A stretch of DNA of 64,000 nucleotides from Chitinophagaceae bacterium (GCA_019638615.1 JAHBTL010000035.1:1-64000), one strand, 5' to 3'; numbered from the stretch's first letter, positions 34,862-43,839 are shown. Notes: generated from the sequence alone by a model not told the origin. Translations and numbers: made by a program.

Positions 34862-37657
34862 TTACCACCCACCCATTTCTTTTTTTCTTCCTCTTGCTTT
34901 AAAGTCTTCCATTGTTTCCATTGCTTCCTTTTCTTCTTGTTCATATCCTTTTATAGAAACAATTTCTAAAGCAGATTTATGTGTATGCCCTATTACAAAA
35001 ATATTAGGTACTTTATAATTATTGGAAACCCTGCCAATTTTTAAACGTGAAAACGTTTTCTTGTAAGATGGCTGATCATGATTTTGAGCTACATCATCCG
35101 CTTGATTGGCGATAAATTCAGCAAATTTCCTTTTAGCCCAATTAGCAAACTTATCCTTAAGGTTTTCGCATGTTGCCTCAAATCCACTAACAGAGCCATC
35201 ATAATTCGTGGGGACTCCACCTTTTTTCCATGATGCCAAACTTAATTTCAGTTCTCCTGTGCTAACAAGATTAGATATAAGGTCTTTCTTTCCTTTCGCG
35301 TAAAGAGCTGGAGACTCTTTTTGAAACTCAAACTCATTCCTATGCCCGTGTTCTACAAATAAAGATTTGCTTTGATACAATAATTTTCTTTCTTTCATTG
35401 GCTTTTCTTTAAATTTAATGGTATCAGTCAGTTTCTTATCTGCTAAATAATTGTCGTGATTTCCATATAGATATACTATATTATCGCCTAACTTATCCTC
35501 CAAATATTGAAGTGCTGTTGTTGCTGGATTAATAAATCTGGAAACACCTAAATGATTTATCGCCGTCAAATATTGCTTCAATTCCGTGTTATGAATTAAT
35601 GCCACACAAGTGTCAATATTTTTTTTATATAGATCATTCTCAAAATATAATTTATTGTTTTGAAAATCATCTTCCATGAGTCCCTCTATTCTATAAATTT
35701 GTTCTTTAATTAATTCTTTAGGGGAAGCCGCTGGGTTATAAAAAGATTTGCTAATATCGAAAGGAGAATAATGATAGCTACCTTTTTCCAAAAACATATT
35801 TCTTCTCCATTCCTCAAACTTGCTTCGTAGCTTTTTTTTATCAATACAGACCAAACCACTGATATTAGTCGCAATATGCATTTGTAGGATCTCATTCTTT
35901 TCGTACAATGGTTTGTTGCTATATTTTGCTAGTATTTGCAGCAATTCGATGTATTTGGATTCCCAATAATCTTCATCGCTTTTATTTACCTCAGTACGAA
36001 CCCTCTCTATAAAATCTGACATTGTGAAAATATCATTAATCTCACGCTGTAAAGCAGGCTTGTCTTCTCTACTAATAAACCCAAAATCAATCCACAAATC
36101 ATAAGAATCCCCAAGCTGTATAACTTTCAGTTTTTTATTTAAAGCAGATCTATTAACATCAATCAATCCAAGCGCAAAATCAAGTAACTTCACTTCTGCT
36201 TCTAATGTATAATCCCCTCCTTGCCATACGCGGGCTGCAGATGGCGCCAACAGGTGTAAATCAGGTATTATTACATGTAAATTATCAAAATCATATTCTC
36301 CATCATGTCCCCAGGAACAATAGGCTGCATTTTTAATAACCGTATTATATTGACTTTGTTTTCCTTTTCGCTTCATAAAAGCTTTGAAAAATTCGAAATC
36401 AAGCCCCTCTTGCCTATTGGTAGCATCGTCTGTAAATTTACTCATGCCTGTAGTGTATTCACATAGATACACATGCCTCCCCCATATAACCCCAAACTCT
36501 GCATGCGTTTCTTTCCAAACGCCACAATCTAAAAAAGCATATCTCTGCAATTTGCTTTTAATAATATTAGGGTGGTCAGGATAGGTCTTTGATTTCACGC
36601 CGCTTTTATGAATATAAATTGTTGATCCATTTTGGCTTTCTGTTTTAACTCTTCCTTCTGGTGATCTTTGAAATACTTCCTGAAACGGTACATTTGTAGG
36701 AGCAACAAAAGCCCTTTTAGGATATTCGGTATCAAGATCTTTGATTTCACGCCGCTTAGGATTTCCGATAGTCGGTATGAAACCCTGAGGTTCAAAATAA
36801 TCTTTGATATCCATGTTAATATTACTGACACCTATGGAAGCGCTTACAGCGTTGCTCTTAAATAATGGTGTTCTATAAATAGATCTGTTGGTTTCAGATT
36901 TTGCATCTTTTCTTTCACTAAGATCGCTGCTGATTCTATTTTGTAATAAAAGATGAATTAATGTTGCCGTGTCACATTCACCTATTTTTTTGGAGCGGAC
37001 ATTATGTTCTATTTGGAAGCGCGTTATTGCTTCTATAGATTTTTTCGATTCTAAATTACCGTCAATATCTTCATCATAATATCCAATATTGGTAAGTAAT
37101 TTTTGAATCGCTTTGTGATTCTCAATAACTTCATTTTTCCCAACAGTAACTATAGGGTCTAAGCCGCCTATTTCTAAAAAGATTACCTCCTCTGACTTTT
37201 TGCCGAACTTATTAAATGGCAACTTTACTTCCCCGGCACTATCACCAGGCTCCAGCTTTTCTTTGCTGACAATAGTTACAATCCTGGAAGCATCGGCAGT
37301 AGAGTCCACATAGTCAAATATTATACTTGGTCTATCTCTTCCTTCGACTTTCAAAGCAATTTTATCCATCTCTATAAAACTGTATGGATCTTCAATGGTC
37401 AACCATAAGTAAGTATCATCGCCTTTTTTAGAAGGCATGTAAACCGGGTTTTGAGTTCCAGATTGCCTTTGAATCGTTTTTTCAGCTATATCCGGAATTT
37501 CTAATTTTATACCCGGTGTAATAACATTAGGATCTTTACCCAAAGTGGGCCAATTTTTTTTATTTGCCTCAACAATTGGAAGATAGGATTTCAGATTATA
37601 TTGTTGAGCTATTGAAGAGAGGGTTTCATTCTCTTGTACAGTATGCGATTTAGACAT
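34862..37657 (-). CDS. LysM / peptidoglycan-binding / metallophosphoesterase protein, candidate T6SS effector
   Basis: The protein has 931 residues. LysM occupies about 4-54 (HTVQENETLSSIAQQYN, ITPGIKLEIP), a beta-rich part about 75-170, and a peptidoglycan-binding-1-like helical motif about 175-240 (IGYYDEDIDGNLESKKSIEAITRFQ). A calcineurin-like phosphoesterase follows: D466-L-H468, G516-D517-S-Y-D520, G732-N-H-D735, H770-G-H772 and G890-H-T-H893, with a 210-residue helical insertion between the second and third motifs. All metal ligands are present. It has no signal peptide and lies 12 bp after the PAAR gene, so T6SS delivery is likely. The substrate is unknown. The DNA is visibly more AT-rich than vgrG. 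Confidence 0.8.
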   Translation of the reverse strand: MSKSHTVQENETLSSIAQQYNLKSYLPIVEANKKNWPTLGKDPNVITPGIKLEIPDIAEKTIQRQSGTQNPVYMPSKKGDDTYLWLTIEDPYSFIEMDKIALKVEGRDRPSIIFDYVDSTADASRIVTIVSKEKLEPGDSAGEVKLPFNKFGKKSEEVIFLEIGGLDPIVTVGKNEVIENHKAIQKLLTNIGYYDEDIDGNLESKKSIEAITRFQIEHNVRSKKIGECDTATLIHLLLQNRISSDLSERKDAKSETNRSIYRTPLFKSNAVSASIGVSNINMDIKDYFEPQGFIPTIGNPKRREIKDLDTEYPKRAFVAPTNVPFQEVFQRSPEGRVKTESQNGSTIYIHKSGVKSKTYPDHPNIIKSKLQRYAFLDCGVWKETHAEFGVIWGRHVYLCEYTTGMSKFTDDATNRQEGLDFEFFKAFMKRKGKQSQYNTVIKNAAYCSWGHDGEYDFDNLHVIIPDLHLLAPSAARVWQGGDYTLEAEVKLLDFALGLIDVNRSALNKKLKVIQLGDSYDLWIDFGFISREDKPALQREINDIFTMSDFIERVRTEVNKSDEDYWESKYIELLQILAKYSNKPLYEKNEILQMHIATNISGLVCIDKKKLRSKFEEWRRNMFLEKGSYHYSPFDISKSFYNPAASPKELIKEQIYRIEGLMEDDFQNNKLYFENDLYKKNIDTCVALIHNTELKQYLTAINHLGVSRFINPATTALQYLEDKLGDNIVYLYGNHDNYLADKKLTDTIKFKEKPMKERKLLYQSKSLFVEHGHRNEFEFQKESPALYAKGKKDLISNLVSTGELKLSLASWKKGGVPTNYDGSVSGFEATCENLKDKFANWAKRKFAEFIANQADDVAQNHDQPSYKKTFSRLKIGRVSNNYKVPNIFVIGHTHKSALEIVSIKGYEQEEKEAMETMEDFKARGRKKEMGGW

Positions 37658-37669
37658 AGTATAGAATAA

Positions 37670-38347
37670 TTAAATTTCCCACTCAGAACCGTCTAAGTTT
37701 TTCAGAGTCAGCTTACATATACCCGGTTTAAATCCGCTTTGTTCAATAATCCCTTCTTTATCACTTTTACCTTTTACTATTCTGCCGTCTGGCAATTGCA
37801 GTGAATATTCAACACCTTCTACAGGTTCGCCATCTTCGTCTTTAATTATATATTTTATCGAATCTTCGCTTATTTTTTTGGGATCATCCAAGGCTGCATT
37901 CCTTTCCGGGTTTACATAAGTAGTTCCGGAGTTTGCAGCTTTTTTGAAGGCAGCTATAGCATTGAGATCTTTTTTAAGTGTTGGAGCATGCTTCATTACA
38001 TTCAGCAATACATTTACCGGCATATTCGCCACCCCTCCACTCCCCACTTCCCCAATCAGCACCGTAGGGCACCCCACCGCAATACTACCTCCATGCGCGC
38101 ACAGGTCGCCCACACGGGCGGCGGGCATGCCGCCGATCATCACTCCGGTTGAACCTAATATTATTGTATCGGGTGGCCCGGTGCATACGCACATATCGCC
38201 CATCACGGCGGCGGGCATGCCACCAATCAGTACCGTTGGGCAGCCGGGCCCCGTTACCGGCCCACCCACATGGGGTACCGGCGGTGTGCCGGGAGTGACC
38301 ATCGGGCATAGATGCATATCTCCTATTCTCGCGGCGGGCTTGCTCAT
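37670..38347 (-). CDS. PAAR-domain spike tip with C-terminal extension
   Basis: In this 225-residue protein residues 1-105 are a PAAR domain (AARIGDMHLCPM, GPGCPTVLIGGMPAAVMGDMCVCTGPPDTI, GGMPAARVGDLCAHGG) with metal-binding His/Cys. Residues 150-225 form a transthyretin-like beta domain (YIIKDEDGEPVEGVEYSLQ, LPDGRIVKGKSDKEG, GICKLTLKNLDGSEW), known from PAAR and VgrG proteins as an effector-docking or fused adaptor element. PAAR proteins cap VgrG and carry effectors. It precedes the LysM/phosphoesterase gene by 12 bp. Confidence 0.92.
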   Translation of the reverse strand: MSKPAARIGDMHLCPMVTPGTPPVPHVGGPVTGPGCPTVLIGGMPAAVMGDMCVCTGPPDTIILGSTGVMIGGMPAARVGDLCAHGGSIAVGCPTVLIGEVGSGGVANMPVNVLLNVMKHAPTLKKDLNAIAAFKKAANSGTTYVNPERNAALDDPKKISEDSIKYIIKDEDGEPVEGVEYSLQLPDGRIVKGKSDKEGIIEQSGFKPGICKLTLKNLDGSEWEI

Positions 38348-38350
38348 GTG

Positions 38351-38575
38351 TTAAACATTTTTAATCTCCTGTACACCTGTGACTCTAACAACTGCATCTT
38401 CATCGTCGTGACGGAGAAATATACCTTCGATCTCCCAGAATTTCATACGATGAAATTGTCTGTCTTGCGTTTTCATCATTCTAACAAATTGAAGAAAATC
38501 ATTTTTGCTGATATAAACATGAACAGATTCCCCAATTTTGGGAGCTTCATTCTGGAAGCGATAATATTTTCGCAT
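38351..38575 (-). CDS. Small hypothetical protein in the cargo segment
   Basis: The ATG at 38,575 gives 74 residues (MRKYYRFQNEAPKIGESVHVYISKND), preferred over a TTG two codons upstream. It is a charged, soluble beta/alpha protein without signal peptide and has no recognised family. The gap to the PAAR start is only 3 bp, so it is co-translated with PAAR. It could be a small adaptor or an immunity protein for the phosphoesterase effector; this is inference from position. Confidence 0.55.
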   Translation of the reverse strand: MRKYYRFQNEAPKIGESVHVYISKNDFLQFVRMMKTQDRQFHRMKFWEIEGIFLRHDDEDAVVRVTGVQEIKNV

Positions 38576-38702
38576 AATCAAAGCTTATTTATAAATATCT
38601 TTTGTTTGTCTGTATCATGATATTCAGATGATGCATACGTATCGCCCGGCATTGCGACAGCTCTACTCATGCCTGTACAATTTCCAGCTTCTATAACACA
38701 CA

Positions 38703-39050
38703 CTATAATCCGTTACTATCGAAAAGATCATTATATCGTTTTTTCGCTTCATTAATGGACCTCGTAAAATTATTGTTGCTTAACTTATCCGCAATTACCC
38801 CGGTTAAAGATCTTCCTTTAGACAAGGGAATACTTCCCCCTCTGTCATTGGTTATAAACTCTTCCCCTTCCTCGTTCACAACATATCTGAAAGTACGCTC
38901 GCTGGGGTCGTCAGCCAACATAAAAAGTCCGCTATTATCTTTTCGCATTTTCCTGAGATAAGGAGTTAAAATCCCGATGAATTCAGTGGTATCGGGCGTG
39001 AAAAATACAATTCGCATTTTATCAATGGCAGTTAAATAGATAATATTCAT
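38703..39050 (-). CDS. Hypothetical protein next to the papain-like effector, possible immunity protein
   Basis: This 115-residue protein starts with ATG at 39,050; an ATG at 39,017 (MRIVFFTPDTTEF) is an alternative. Body: MRIVFFTPDTTEFIGILTPYL and FRYVVNEEGEEFITNDRGG, then a helical C-terminus. There is no signal peptide and no recognised family. It follows the papain-like candidate effector gene by 18 bp on the same strand, the usual effector-immunity order. A cytoplasmic immunity protein would be unusual for a peptidoglycan target, so the effector's target may lie in the cytoplasm. Confidence 0.5.
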   Translation of the reverse strand: MNIIYLTAIDKMRIVFFTPDTTEFIGILTPYLRKMRKDNSGLFMLADDPSERTFRYVVNEEGEEFITNDRGGSIPLSKGRSLTGVIADKLSNNNFTRSINEAKKRYNDLFDSNGL

Positions 39051-39068
39051 TATTAATGTATTTCTTAA

Positions 39069-39566
39069 TTATCTTTTTTCATTTATTCCCTTTTCAATTG
39101 CTTTGGTATAGGCCAAAACTGTTTTGGGGCGCCATACTGCACTCCACCTGTTGTATGCTCCCGCATACGTGTCTCCCCCGGCAATTTTCAATGCCTGGGC
39201 AACGACCGTAGAACAATTCTGATTGAGTGTTTGCCACGGCTGCAGGGGTCCATACAACAATTGCCCGTCTAAAACCAACCCGAAGCTTGCCCACCAGCCT
39301 AACACTTTTTCTTCATCCAATCCTGCCAGCTTAATCGTTTCCGGGTTTCGTTCTTCGTCTCTTATATCATCTTCAAAACCCCTGTTCCTGATAGGGGTTG
39401 CGCTGTAAATATTGTTTGTTACAGGCATTTTGTTTCTGATACCAGCCGGCATAGAAGCTACCCTGCCATCTCCCTCCGGCCACCAACTGATATAAGTTGA
39501 CCGGCAGTGCATAGAAGCATGCCCGAACATATCGCCCTGAGGCAGCCAAATGTGTACCCGGATCAT
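39069..39566 (-). CDS. Permuted papain-like (NlpC/P60-type) cysteine hydrolase, candidate T6SS effector
   Basis: In this 165-residue protein the order of catalytic motifs is permuted: the His comes first in MFGHASMHC (H16), followed by TYISWWPEG, and the Cys comes late in NQNCSTVVAQALKIAGG (C118). This is the signature of circularly permuted NlpC/P60/LRAT-like hydrolases found as T6SS effectors and polymorphic toxins, which may cleave amide or lipid ester bonds. No signal peptide is present. It lies 38 bp after the vgrG stop and 18 bp before a possible immunity gene. The specific substrate is unknown. Confidence 0.7.
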   Translation of the reverse strand: MIRVHIWLPQGDMFGHASMHCRSTYISWWPEGDGRVASMPAGIRNKMPVTNNIYSATPIRNRGFEDDIRDEERNPETIKLAGLDEEKVLGWWASFGLVLDGQLLYGPLQPWQTLNQNCSTVVAQALKIAGGDTYAGAYNRWSAVWRPKTVLAYTKAIEKGINEKR

Positions 39567-39604
39567 CTGAAAACGTTTAACATCCCTGTTAATATTTCAT
39601 TCTT

Positions 39605-41380
39605 CTAATTCAACGTTATCAAAGCGCCCTTCACCGCCACGGTGCCGCTGGCGCTGATATCTGTTTTGGCGCCGCCGGCTACTTTCACCTCGACGGAGCC
39701 GTTGACATTGGCCTTCGTGCCTTCCATTTTAGCATCGCCGCTGCTTTCCGCCGTAAAGGAGGCCTGGTTGCTTACCATCTGCGCTTTTTCCTGCGCGTTC
39801 ACGGTGATCTTTGTGCCGGTAATATCAATGGTGCCGTCTTCTTTCATCTCTATCTTGGTTTTGCCGCAGGTCAGGGCAATCTGCTTGTTGGCCAATACCG
39901 CTATATTGCCCTCCCCGTCTATTTTTATGCTGTTGCCATCTTTGTCTTCCACGAACACGCTGCCTTCCTTGTCGTTCATAATGATCTTATTACCGCTCCG
40001 GGTCTGGATGGCTTTTACATCATTGTCTTTGTTGCTGAAGCTGGTTTTGGCGTCGGACTTATATACCGTGCCTATTATAAAAGGTTCGGTAGGATTGTCG
40101 CCCTCGAAGCCCACGATCACTTCTTCGTCTGTTTCCGGTATAAAAAAGATCCCTTTTTCATTGCCCGCATGCGGCGCAGTCATCCGTATCCAGGGGCTTT
40201 TCTCGCTGCCGTTCATCCAGTGGAACTTAACCCTGATGCGGCCCAGCCCATCGGGGTCGTTGTTGTCGGTTACCACGGCGCTCTGGGTTTCGCAACGGGG
40301 GGCGGGGAAGCCGGCCGGCGGGGGCATTTTAGCTGAAGCAGGTATGGCTGAAAAGCTGTTTTCATATTCTCCCAACCCGTTGCAATAGTGCGTAACGGAC
40401 GTGATCACATATTCTCCATAGGTTTCATCTTTTTCGTCAAATACGTTTTTGCCATCCACCGACACTTTGGCGCCAACGCCTATTGCGGGATGGTCGCTGC
40501 TGCCCCGGAAAGTGACCATATTGCTGCTCCGCATGACCGCTTTGGTTTCCACCCAGTCGTCCAGTTGCTTTTTGGTAGTTAAAAAACCCGTATGCCATTG
40601 CTTGGGTTTGGTAGCAAAGAATTGCTCGCTTTTTTTGTAAACATGCTTGCCCCAGTCGCTGAGCCCGCTTTTATTGGGAATGCCTGCCGGCGCTCCGTTG
40701 TATACCGAGCTATTGCTGTAATCGTACGCGATGGTTTGAAAATCCGCCGGCTGCAGCTTGAGGTTGATATTAAAGTCATAGAGGGTGCTGCCATATACCA
40801 GCCTGATCGCTTCCGAAGCAGGCGCGCTTACTACCAGCTTTTCGCCGTTGTAGTATAGCCATTCGCCATAATCATCCGCCAGCCGGCACAGGAACTGCCA
40901 GGCAGTTTCCTTGTATTGCACCAGGTACGGAATGGTATCTCCGTTGCCGGGCGCTATAGAAGGCTTTAGAAGATTGGAAGGAAAATGTTTCAGCACATCG
41001 TTCACAATGTCTTTTATTTTTTTCTCTTCCCAGCTCTTGCAGTGTATGCCGCTATCGAGCAGGATAGTGGGACTGTAGCCGTATATCGCCAATTCACCGG
41101 CGTGCCCTCCCTGCCGGGCTGTTTCCAGTTGGGTGATGACACCCAAAAATTTAAGGCTGCCTTCGCCTATGCCCTCTGCTTCAATAGTAATGGTAACGGA
41201 ACTGCCGATGACATTCTTGGAGCTGTGAAAGACTTCGGCGTTGGTGCCGTCCAGCGATTCCGTGGGGCACGAAATTTTAAAGCTGTGATGTCCCGAGACC
41301 ATCTGGGTCAATGAAAAGGAATTGAACTGTTTGAGCGCTTTCCCTTCAATATCTATCGTGGTATTTACAAATTGGGACAT
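39605..41380 (-). CDS. tssI: VgrG spike protein TssI
   Basis: The ATG at 41,380 (MSQFVNTTIDIEG) is preferred to a TTG upstream, giving 591 residues. N-terminal gp27-like domains contain SFKISCPTESLDG and YLVQYKETAWQFLCRLADDYGEWLYYNG. A gp5 OB-fold follows at about 370-440 (SAVVTDNNDPDGLGRIRVKFHWMNG, SPWIRMTAPHAG, PETDEEVIVGFEGDNP). The C-terminus is a repetitive beta-prism (KIIMNDKEGSVFVEDKDGNS, IKIDGEGNI). No toxic C-terminal extension is seen, so effectors are non-covalent cargo. It is followed by the cargo genes. Confidence 0.95.
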   Translation of the reverse strand: MSQFVNTTIDIEGKALKQFNSFSLTQMVSGHHSFKISCPTESLDGTNAEVFHSSKNVIGSSVTITIEAEGIGEGSLKFLGVITQLETARQGGHAGELAIYGYSPTILLDSGIHCKSWEEKKIKDIVNDVLKHFPSNLLKPSIAPGNGDTIPYLVQYKETAWQFLCRLADDYGEWLYYNGEKLVVSAPASEAIRLVYGSTLYDFNINLKLQPADFQTIAYDYSNSSVYNGAPAGIPNKSGLSDWGKHVYKKSEQFFATKPKQWHTGFLTTKKQLDDWVETKAVMRSSNMVTFRGSSDHPAIGVGAKVSVDGKNVFDEKDETYGEYVITSVTHYCNGLGEYENSFSAIPASAKMPPPAGFPAPRCETQSAVVTDNNDPDGLGRIRVKFHWMNGSEKSPWIRMTAPHAGNEKGIFFIPETDEEVIVGFEGDNPTEPFIIGTVYKSDAKTSFSNKDNDVKAIQTRSGNKIIMNDKEGSVFVEDKDGNSIKIDGEGNIAVLANKQIALTCGKTKIEMKEDGTIDITGTKITVNAQEKAQMVSNQASFTAESSGDAKMEGTKANVNGSVEVKVAGGAKTDISASGTVAVKGALITLN

Positions 41381-41419
41381 GTTGAAAATATAAATGAGAA
41401 GTATACACTTCAATAAGAT

Positions 41420-41809
41420 TTATACAGGCCAGTTGTTTTTGTATTCTGAGTCATTCAGATGTAGCTCCAGGGCAGAAACTTTTAATTCTACCTGCATAGG
41501 AAATGCGCCTAAATGGTCATATATTTCATAATAGTCAATGCAATATGCATCGATGAACTTAAGCGTTTTGAGCCGGCTGCTGGTGTCGCGCCGGTAAAAA
41601 GTAATGAGACCTTCCTTGATTTGGCTGGGATTTATCATCCAGTCGAACAGCATGGTGCTGCCGGTACTTTCAAGCACCAGTGTAACAATACCGCCCCTGG
41701 GGCGGGAAGAAGGTTTTCCACTGATATCTATGTCCTGGGAGAAGCGAAAGCTGCACTGCAGCACACTCATTTCTTCTCCATCCAGTTCCAGTTTTGCAAG
41801 AAAAGACAT
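41420..41809 (-). CDS. tssD: T6SS tube protein TssD (Hcp), copy 1
   Basis: The ATG at 41,809 gives 129 residues (MSFLAKLELDGEEMSVLQCSF). The Bacteroidetes Hcp pattern is clear: KPSSRPRGGIVTLVLESTGSTMLFDWMINPSQIKEG, then LKTLKFIDAYCIDYYE. It differs strongly from the neighbouring copy, so the two are old paralogues. Position next to vgrG suggests a tube-tip or cargo-linked Hcp. Confidence 0.92.
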   Translation of the reverse strand: MSFLAKLELDGEEMSVLQCSFRFSQDIDISGKPSSRPRGGIVTLVLESTGSTMLFDWMINPSQIKEGLITFYRRDTSSRLKTLKFIDAYCIDYYEIYDHLGAFPMQVELKVSALELHLNDSEYKNNWPV

Positions 41810-41933
41810 TTTATTAAGTTTTGATGCATTGCTCCTGAACAATAGTAATACCAGGCCTAATCACCGGGACTCTGCCTGGCTTTACTATTGTATTTTTAGC
41901 CGGAATGTACACTGTAAACGTATTGTTACGTGG

Positions 41934-42326
41934 TTAGGTGCCGGGCCATTCATTTACGTGAGATCCATCGCCGATTTCGATTTCCTTGGCGCTGATCGTA
42001 AATGTTTCCGTTACCGGGGTATCGCCGGTGCTGCCGAATTGCTCAAAGTAATCCACCAGGTAACCCTCTTTGAATTTCAGTTCTTTCAAAGTAGCGTCAT
42101 TGTCCCGTTTCATGAATACAATGGAGCCTTCTTTTCTTTCGAACGGATTTACCATCCACTCAAAAAAAGTTGTTTCGCCGGTTGATTCAACGGTTACATT
42201 GATTTTTCCGCCCCTCGTAATAGAGGATGGGCGCCCGGTAGCATCTGTCTCCTGTTTAAGCGAATAATCGCATGCAAGTATAGGCAAATCTTTGCCTGCA
42301 ACTTTTAGTCTTGCTTTGAATGCCAT
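41934..42326 (-). CDS. tssD: T6SS tube protein TssD (Hcp), copy 2
   Basis: This 130-residue protein has the Hcp core GRPSSITRGGKINVTVESTGETTFFEWMVNPFERKEG and LKELKFKEGYLVDYFEQF. Its regular length and position directly after the sheath genes suggest that it is the main tube subunit. It is separated from tssC by 136 bp. Confidence 0.93.
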   Translation of the reverse strand: MAFKARLKVAGKDLPILACDYSLKQETDATGRPSSITRGGKINVTVESTGETTFFEWMVNPFERKEGSIVFMKRDNDATLKELKFKEGYLVDYFEQFGSTGDTPVTETFTISAKEIEIGDGSHVNEWPGT

Positions 42327-42462
42327 TGTTGATTGGTTTAATTGTAAAAGAGAATAAATATTAAGATTAGAGAAAAGCTAAACCATTCGGATATTGGAAT
42401 AAAAAGGCCTGCTGTCTCCGAAGAGTCAGAAAAAGGGTGGTTACAAAGCGATTACTTAGTCG

Positions 42463-43839
42463 TTAAGCCTGTGCATATTCAGAAGACCACTCATTGCCAT
42501 CGTCTCCTTTTTGCCCTTCGAGCTTGATCATAAACGTCTTTGCCGGAAAATAAGGTTTCATATGGATGTCGAGGTAAATCTTGTCCTTTTGAACAGGGTC
42601 CTGTTCAAAACGCTTGATCGTAAAGTTTTCAATTAGTTTACCGGGGCCGGCGATGCTGTCCAGGAACTTCACTATCTGCCCGTTAAGATCTTTCCTGGTA
42701 TTGGCGGTAAAGTTTTCAAATGCCCGCCTGTTCAGGAAATCCATCATCACCTTCGCCACATAGTCAAATACACGAACTACAGAATAGGTCTGGAGCCCGA
42801 GGTTGTCGCCGTTGAATAAGGTTTTTGCAGAAAATGCCATCACTTTTCCATATTCCTTCACCATGGGTATCAACCCCAGCTTTTCGAGGTTGGCAATTTC
42901 TCCCTTCCGGAGATCGAAGCGAACGCCATCTACTTCATTAATGCCCCCGTGTTTTTTACCGGCAGTTACCTGCGACATAAGTGTGGTGTATACCCGGCCG
43001 GCCAACGCCGCCGCAGGTGGAACATACAGGTCGTCCTCTTCCCCCACTTCTTCAAATTTGCCACGCCCCACCAACCAGTTGCACGACATCATTACATTAG
43101 AGCGGTAGTTGTCTCCTCCCGTAAGATTTGCTTTTTCAAATGTCTTCATAACGCCATCGGGAGTGTCAAGGTTGGCAAAATCTGTCACCAGCATCACTTT
43201 ATTTTCGTAGGCAATTTTTGCCCATTTTTCTACCACTTTATTCGAGCCCAGGTACCCGGGCAACACCAGCAGGCTGTAATTTTCCCGCAGATCCAGGCGG
43301 TCATATTTACTTTCCAGCTCCTCCTGGATAATCTCGATGGCACGTGTGTCATCCAGGTCTTTCAACGCTTCCGGGTCCACGTTCACGATAGATATATTTT
43401 TTACTTTGGTGCTTTCCGTATTTTTATAAAAAAGGGCTACAGAGCGGTAAGAACGTTCCAGTTCCTGCGTGGCTTCAATAGCGGTCTTCAGGTTTTTCTT
43501 CAATGTTTCATCCGCCGTTTCTGCCCGCTGCTGAGCGCCCCCGACCATAACGTCCAGCTCATCGGAGCTGCTCAGTATTTCACTCCACCACTGCAATGTT
43601 TTCTTCAGCGCATCTTTGTCTGCCTTAGAAGATTCCCGTAAAAAAATATCTTTTCTTGCCTTGCTTTTGGGATTGATATTCTGCACCTCATCAACCATTG
43701 ATTCAAGCAGCTCAAAGCCATCAAATTCTTCGAGGCCTTTCAGGCTGACATTAAGGAGCTCCGATGGATTTTCTATGGTATTTACTGCTTCTTTGACTTT
43801 GTTTTGCAGTTCTTCCGTTTTTAATTGTTCCTGGGCCAT
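42463..43839 (-). CDS. tssC: T6SS contractile sheath large subunit TssC
   Basis: This 458-residue protein has LQWWSEILSS, EDDLYVPPAAALAGRVY, GINEVDGVRFDLRKGEIANLEKLGLIPMV and a C-terminal beta part. These are characteristic of the T6SSiii TssC family. TssC with TssB forms the sheath that contracts to propel the Hcp tube. It lies 42 bp downstream of tssB. Confidence 0.94.
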   Translation of the reverse strand: MAQEQLKTEELQNKVKEAVNTIENPSELLNVSLKGLEEFDGFELLESMVDEVQNINPKSKARKDIFLRESSKADKDALKKTLQWWSEILSSSDELDVMVGGAQQRAETADETLKKNLKTAIEATQELERSYRSVALFYKNTESTKVKNISIVNVDPEALKDLDDTRAIEIIQEELESKYDRLDLRENYSLLVLPGYLGSNKVVEKWAKIAYENKVMLVTDFANLDTPDGVMKTFEKANLTGGDNYRSNVMMSCNWLVGRGKFEEVGEEDDLYVPPAAALAGRVYTTLMSQVTAGKKHGGINEVDGVRFDLRKGEIANLEKLGLIPMVKEYGKVMAFSAKTLFNGDNLGLQTYSVVRVFDYVAKVMMDFLNRRAFENFTANTRKDLNGQIVKFLDSIAGPGKLIENFTIKRFEQDPVQKDKIYLDIHMKPYFPAKTFMIKLEGQKGDDGNEWSSEYAQA

